Assembly (NCBI GenBank): GCA_003049465.1 | Contig: PYSS01000076.1 | Location: 124,001-188,000, forward strand | Length of the DNA: 64,000 nucleotides | Reading direction: 5' to 3' | DNA from: Magnaporthiopsis rhizophila | Lineage: Eukaryota; Ascomycota; Sordariomycetes; Magnaporthales; Magnaporthaceae | Shown: positions 60,340-64,000 of the stretch, piece after piece | Layout: every line of letters begins with the position of its first letter | Numbering within the stretch: the first letter of the stretch is position 1 | Program-made: the position numbers and the translations under genes | Notes under the pieces: generated by a model | Database searches by the model: none | What the model was told of the DNA's origin: nothing | The model's input: the letters and a program-made list of their open reading frames with translations, nothing else

Positions 60340-61625
60340 TCAAGTTAGGTCCATAATTATTATTAACTTTAATAATCTCGATATTTTTAACAATCCTGTT
60401 CTAAAAAGCTGCGTAAAACTTTTGCTGGAATTTGTTTCCCAGGCTGGAATAAATAAATATTTGAAACATATCGTTCCCCAAACTCTATTAATATAAAATA
60501 ATCTGATAATTGTATTATTGCAAAATCTGCTCGTAAAAAACTACTGGCGGTACCAGGGCGCTACATTCGAAATTATCGATATTATTCACCGACAATATTG
60601 CGTATAATATAAGCAGAAAAGTTATAAATTCCAACCTTTCCCGAACACCATAAACCTTTCCAATAGGAAAATAAATCTTTTTTCTTTTAAATCGCACAAT
60701 AATGGGTATTGCCAAAAATGGTTCCTTATTTTCGAAAAAAACCAGCCTATTTTAACCAAACACCCGAAAAATTTATCCATCAACCTGTTCGGTTATCTGG
60801 TTACGCAAAGTCCGATAAATTATTATTAATTTGTTTGGCCGGTTTTGTTTAAAATATGCCAAAAATGCATAGGTAAATGCGCTATAAAGCATACTGTTAA
60901 TAGTTTTTTTTACGGCTAACTTATGGCTTTTACAAACTGCTATTAGCATAAATCCGTCCGGGTTAATGGACCAAAATATTTCCAGCTTGCCATTACAGCG
61001 GCCTAATTCGATAAATATTTTTGCGGTAACCTTTTTATCGGCGGGAAGGTTAGCAATGCTTATCCAGCCTTTTAAAATCCAAAAAACTCCATTAATCCTA
61101 AAAGCGCCGCCAAAATAACAGCTATCAAGGGTAATAATGGTCCGAATCTTTTTTTCGTTAAACTTTTTCAACCATTCGTTTAACTGCTATCCCCTTATTA
61201 CAGGCTTTCCATAACAAAAATCCATTATTATTAAAAACGGGTTTTTCGACCTACCAAAAAAAGATCTGTTTATCGGTTATAATTTTGCCCTATGCCTAAA
61301 AAAAAGAAAAAAAAAGGTCACCAGGGCCAGCTTGCTGGGCCACGGCGTTTAATTCCCTTTTAATATTATTAAATATAAGCCAAAGTTTTATTAGCGTTAT
61401 AAGAAAATTGGAGCTCGATAGGGGCGGGGAAATAAGGAAGCAAGGATCCTACAATTAAAACTTATCTCGAAAAAGCTTTGCGATCGCCCGAACATTATTA
61501 ACACAACCGCAAAAGTCTTGTAAGAACAGCGGGTTTCCATTTGCACCCTTTCTTGAGCCGTCGCTCGAGTACTGATCGATGCCGACGAGCAAAGCAAATC
61601 GCTTTGGGGAGATTAGGGAGGCCAT
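60340..61625 (-). pseudogene. Caspase-like protease (peptidase C14) gene, proximal part, RIP-damaged
   Basis: Starts at ATG 61625: MASLISPKRFALLVGIDQYS, then NPLFLQDFCGCVNNVRAIAK and LFRDKF before the first stop (about 61459), the usual opening of fungal caspase-like proteins. The His motif, normally SGHG, reads FFRHRAKL (CAT at 61294-61292). The catalytic Cys is kept in TLDSCYFGGA (TGT at 61120-61118). Further on: ISIANLPADKK, LEIFWSINPDGFMLIAVCKS, FTYAFLAYFKQNRPNK, TLRNQI. A 132-codon stretch (61171-60773) is open. It ends at GPNL where chromovirus D is inserted. Stops TAA, TAG and lost Gly codons all fit C-to-T/G-to-A damage. In fungi such proteases act in regulated cell death and often sit with NLR-type domains. 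Confidence 0.75.
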
Positions 61626-62489
61626 GGCTCGCTGCCGGTGGTCTCTCTTATCTCCTGCTTTTGAAATAGCAGGCTTCCCTCGTTTATATGCAATTGATGA
61701 TTTTAAAAGGTGCGCCTATAGGTTTGGCAGTTTGGGGTTCCGCGGTACCCGGCCATTCACCGCAGCTAGTCAATCGATAGGAGGAACTGCCACTTATTTA
61801 TCAGCCGAGATGCCTTAAGATTCATCTCCAGCCTAGTTTGGCGGACACAATCGTCGGTCGTCGGTATCTCCGGAGGCAGCAAGGGAATTCAGCCCAACCT
61901 GCCGCAAGCCATGGCCCCACTCACACCGTTGCTAGCGCCTCCGAGCCCGTCCGCCGCCGCCGCCCCCAACCCCCCAAGCCGCCAGCTCGTTCTCCCGTTG
62001 CGAGACTTAGCCAGGCTAAGTAAACATGTGGCGGCCGTTCACTGGTGGGTTGGTATCGCCATAACATCCGCGACGTGTGCCCGCCGGCGGGTCGGTTGGA
62101 CAGGCTGGTGCAGGAAAAACTTGCAGGCGAAGATGCGGCGGGTTATAAGCACAAAGTTGGGCCACAAGCGCCTACCACCAGCGCCGCGCCGGAGCCAATT
62201 GAATAATTTCAAGGCCCCACTACCTAACACACGAGGGTGGCCGGGCCATTGCCAAGGGGCGGGTTTAGGCGAACAAGCGAGCAAGCATATACATAATTAT
62301 ACACTGTAAGGTCTTGTATGGTGACTTGATGGATTTACAACCATCGTGCTTGGTTGATGCCAACCGTAGAAGATTACGATGCAAAGTCGGTTTGAGGACG
62401 ATGTATGCGTCGCCGCGGTGAGCCGACACCAGAAGTCACTAAATATTGCTATCTTGTCGCTCCAAAACACTTAGCTAACGCCCGGCACC
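61626..62489. other. GC-rich flank upstream of caspase-like gene, no gene recognised
   Basis: About 860 bases of normal GC between two divergent genes. It contains a 132-codon plus frame (61911-62309) and antisense frames without recognised domains; probably promoter sequence. Confidence 0.45.
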
Positions 62490-62521
62490 CCCTGTTGGCC
62501 ACCCCCCCTGTTGGCCACCCC
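62490..62521 (+). repeat. Tandem 16-base repeat, probable subterminal repeat of a pogo element
   Basis: CCCTGTTGGCCACCCC twice without gap. C-rich direct repeats of this kind are found at the ends of fungal pogo/Fot1-like elements. It lies 100 bases before the transposase start. The exact terminus is not resolved. Confidence 0.55.
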
Positions 62522-62622
62522 GCCAGCCGCACGGCCCCGAATCGTCGCGCGTATTTCAATTCTACGGGATTCCATCAATTTTAATCCGTTTTCCTTACTT
62601 TTTGCTGCATTCGAACGCTGGG

Positions 62623-64000
62623 ATGCCCGAGAAACAGTATACGGAAAAAGAAGTCGAACAGGCCGTTGCCGCCGTGCAGGCGAAGGTCCCGATCGCAAAG
62701 GCCGCCCGACTTTGGGGTATACCGAGGTCTACCCTACGGCACCGACTTGAAGGCACCCTACTTATCCGGCAGTCACAAGAACCCTATCAACGGATAGCCC
62801 CGGAGCAGGAAAAGCGCCTAGCCGACTGGATTCTGCTACAGGCCTCCTTAGGGCTCCCGCCAACGCACGCAGAAGTCCGGTTTTTTGCGCAAGAGATCCT
62901 CCGGCAAGGGGGTGCCTCCCAGCCCCTCGGGAAGCACTGGATTTGTGGCTTTTTAGGCCGATATCCGGAGATCTGTACCGGAAAAGGCCGGCGCATAGAG
63001 GCTGCATGCATTAAAGGGGTTACAACTGCAACAATAAAATAATGGTGGGAACGTTTGCAAATACCGGAGGTGGCCGGGATCAAGCCGGAAAATACGTACA
63101 ACGCTGACGAAAGCGGCCTATAGGAAAGGAAGACGGGCAACGGGTTTGTTCTAGGCCTTGCTAATACCCGGCCTTTATAACGGAAAAAGCCTGGATCTTG
63201 CATGTGAACCTCGTTTATCAAGTGCGTTTCGGCCATAAAAGTTACCCTTCCTCCGTTTATTATATTTAAAGGGAAAAATATGCAGGAGCAGTGGTTTTTA
63301 AAGGATTTAGGCCCTTTTAAAGGCTGGGAATTCACTGTAACAGATAACGGGTGGATTATTAACCGTATTGGAGTCGAGTGGTTGCAAAAAGTCTTTTTTC
63401 CAGGCATTTAACCCTTTGCCCCTGCATTATATCTTTTGATACTGGATGGCCACGAATCCTATATAACCAAAAAATTTATGTATCTCTGCCTTCAGAATAA
63501 CGTTTATCTTTTTTATTTATCCCTTTATACCTCCCACGTGCTGCAACCCTTTGATTTATCCGTTTTCAGCCCTTTTAAATAAGCCTACCGCCAAAAAAAT
63601 AGGGTTTCAAGTTTTATTTACCTGCTTAACTGTGGTTGGAAAAAGGCTTTTTTTATAAGCCTATGCTTTTGCAAAATTACAAGCCTTTACCCCCTATATA
63701 ATCAAGTTGGGGTGGCGGGTATCAGGCTTTTGGCCCCGAAATATCCAAAAACCCTTATCGAGCCGATTTTTATTCGAAAATTTCCAACAAAACGATTGAC
63801 AAGCCCAAATTTAACAATCTGCAGAGGATAATAGGGCCAAATAATGTTCAGCGGTCCTTATTCGGATATCCCAAATTTTATGGGAAACTCCTAAATAATC
63901 GAGAAAATTGGCCACCCAAATCAGCATTATCAAAGCCCGGATCCCTATAAGCCCTATAACCCGGCTTTTTTTCCGAAAGCTTCAAAAAGGCTATATCGTG
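62623..64000 (+). pseudogene. Pogo/Fot1-family transposase with six C-to-T stops
   Basis: ATG at 62623 (the earlier in-frame TTG is not a start). MPEKQYTEKEVEQAVAAVQA, then KAARLWGIPRSTLRHRLEG is the psq-type helix-turn-helix. IAPEQEKRLADWILLQASLG to GKHWICGFLGRYPEI is the CENP-B-type second DNA-binding domain. The DDE part has NADESGL (Asp162), LILDGHESY (Asp275) and LQPFDLSVFSPFK (Asp311), spacing 35 between the last two. Stops at 63040, 63121, 63178, 63205, 63409 and 63580 all lie in the same frame and each is one C-to-T change from CAA, CAG or CGA. All three catalytic Asp are kept. It runs to the window end. Confidence 0.82.

Larger units (their letters stand above)
62490..64000 (+). mobile_element. 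Pogo/Fot1-like DNA transposon, left part, continues past window
   Basis: C-rich subterminal repeats followed by a transposase in plus orientation. The right end is not in the window. The transposase is broken by RIP-type stops but has no indels in the first 960 bases. Confidence 0.68.

Noticed and set aside
61911..62309. 132-codon plus ORF in the GC-rich flank
   Set aside because: Low-complexity Pro/Ala/Arg composition, overlapping antisense ORF, and a position expected for promoter DNA.

Overview
This is nuclear DNA of a filamentous ascomycete, most likely a Sordariomycete-like mould. The support is short GT-AG introns with CTAAT/CTGAC-type branch points, a killer-toxin-type family 18 chitinase, a PIR cell-wall protein, and a large AT-rich island whose transposons carry C-to-T/G-to-A damage of the repeat-induced point mutation (RIP) kind.

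The window has three parts. Positions 1 to about 17,100 are ordinary GC-balanced gene space with four intact genes: a secreted modular chitinase (935-5527, +, three exons), a PIR-type cell-wall protein with a GPI-like tail (7167-5883, -, three exons), a U1-type zinc-finger splicing protein (11388-10501, -), and a six-span membrane protein with an acidic, proline-rich tail (15048-12710, -, two exons). The chitinase and PIR protein both act at the cell wall. The intergenic gaps are long and include a 136-base T/C-only tract.

Positions 17,105 to about 60,340 form a nested transposon island. Its left edge is the terminal inverted repeat of a PIF/Harbinger transposon with a Myb/SANT-like ORF and a transposase. 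Into this Harbinger copy inserted a solo LTR (duplication CCCGG) and a complete Ty1/copia element (299-base LTRs, duplication AAACC). A Ty3/gypsy chromovirus fragment follows, itself split by a second chromovirus (7.26 kb, 494-base LTRs). Next come a truncated copia copy and a second, right-hand Harbinger piece ending in the matching inverted repeat at 41,842. Two more full-length chromoviruses lie at 43,132-50,344 (-, duplication GGAGG) and 53,051-60,339 (+). Coding capacity is destroyed: the reverse transcriptase YxDD motif reads YLNN or YLDN in all three full-length chromoviruses.

Host-gene material survives between the transposons. An intact 300-codon RelA/SpoT-domain gene (42745-41843, -) has its stop codon directly against the Harbinger end. 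A RIP-damaged caspase-like (peptidase C14) gene starts at 61,625 (-), is split by the chromovirus at 53,051-60,339, and appears to run on to 52,366. A degraded run of 45-residue TPR units lies at 51,845-51,430 (-). These domain types are common in fungal NLR-like/immune repertoires, so the island may shelter and decay such genes. The window ends with a pogo/Fot1-like transposase pseudogene (from 62,623, +) whose six stops are all explained by C-to-T changes in a single uninterrupted frame. A 25-base N gap lies at 50,610-50,634.
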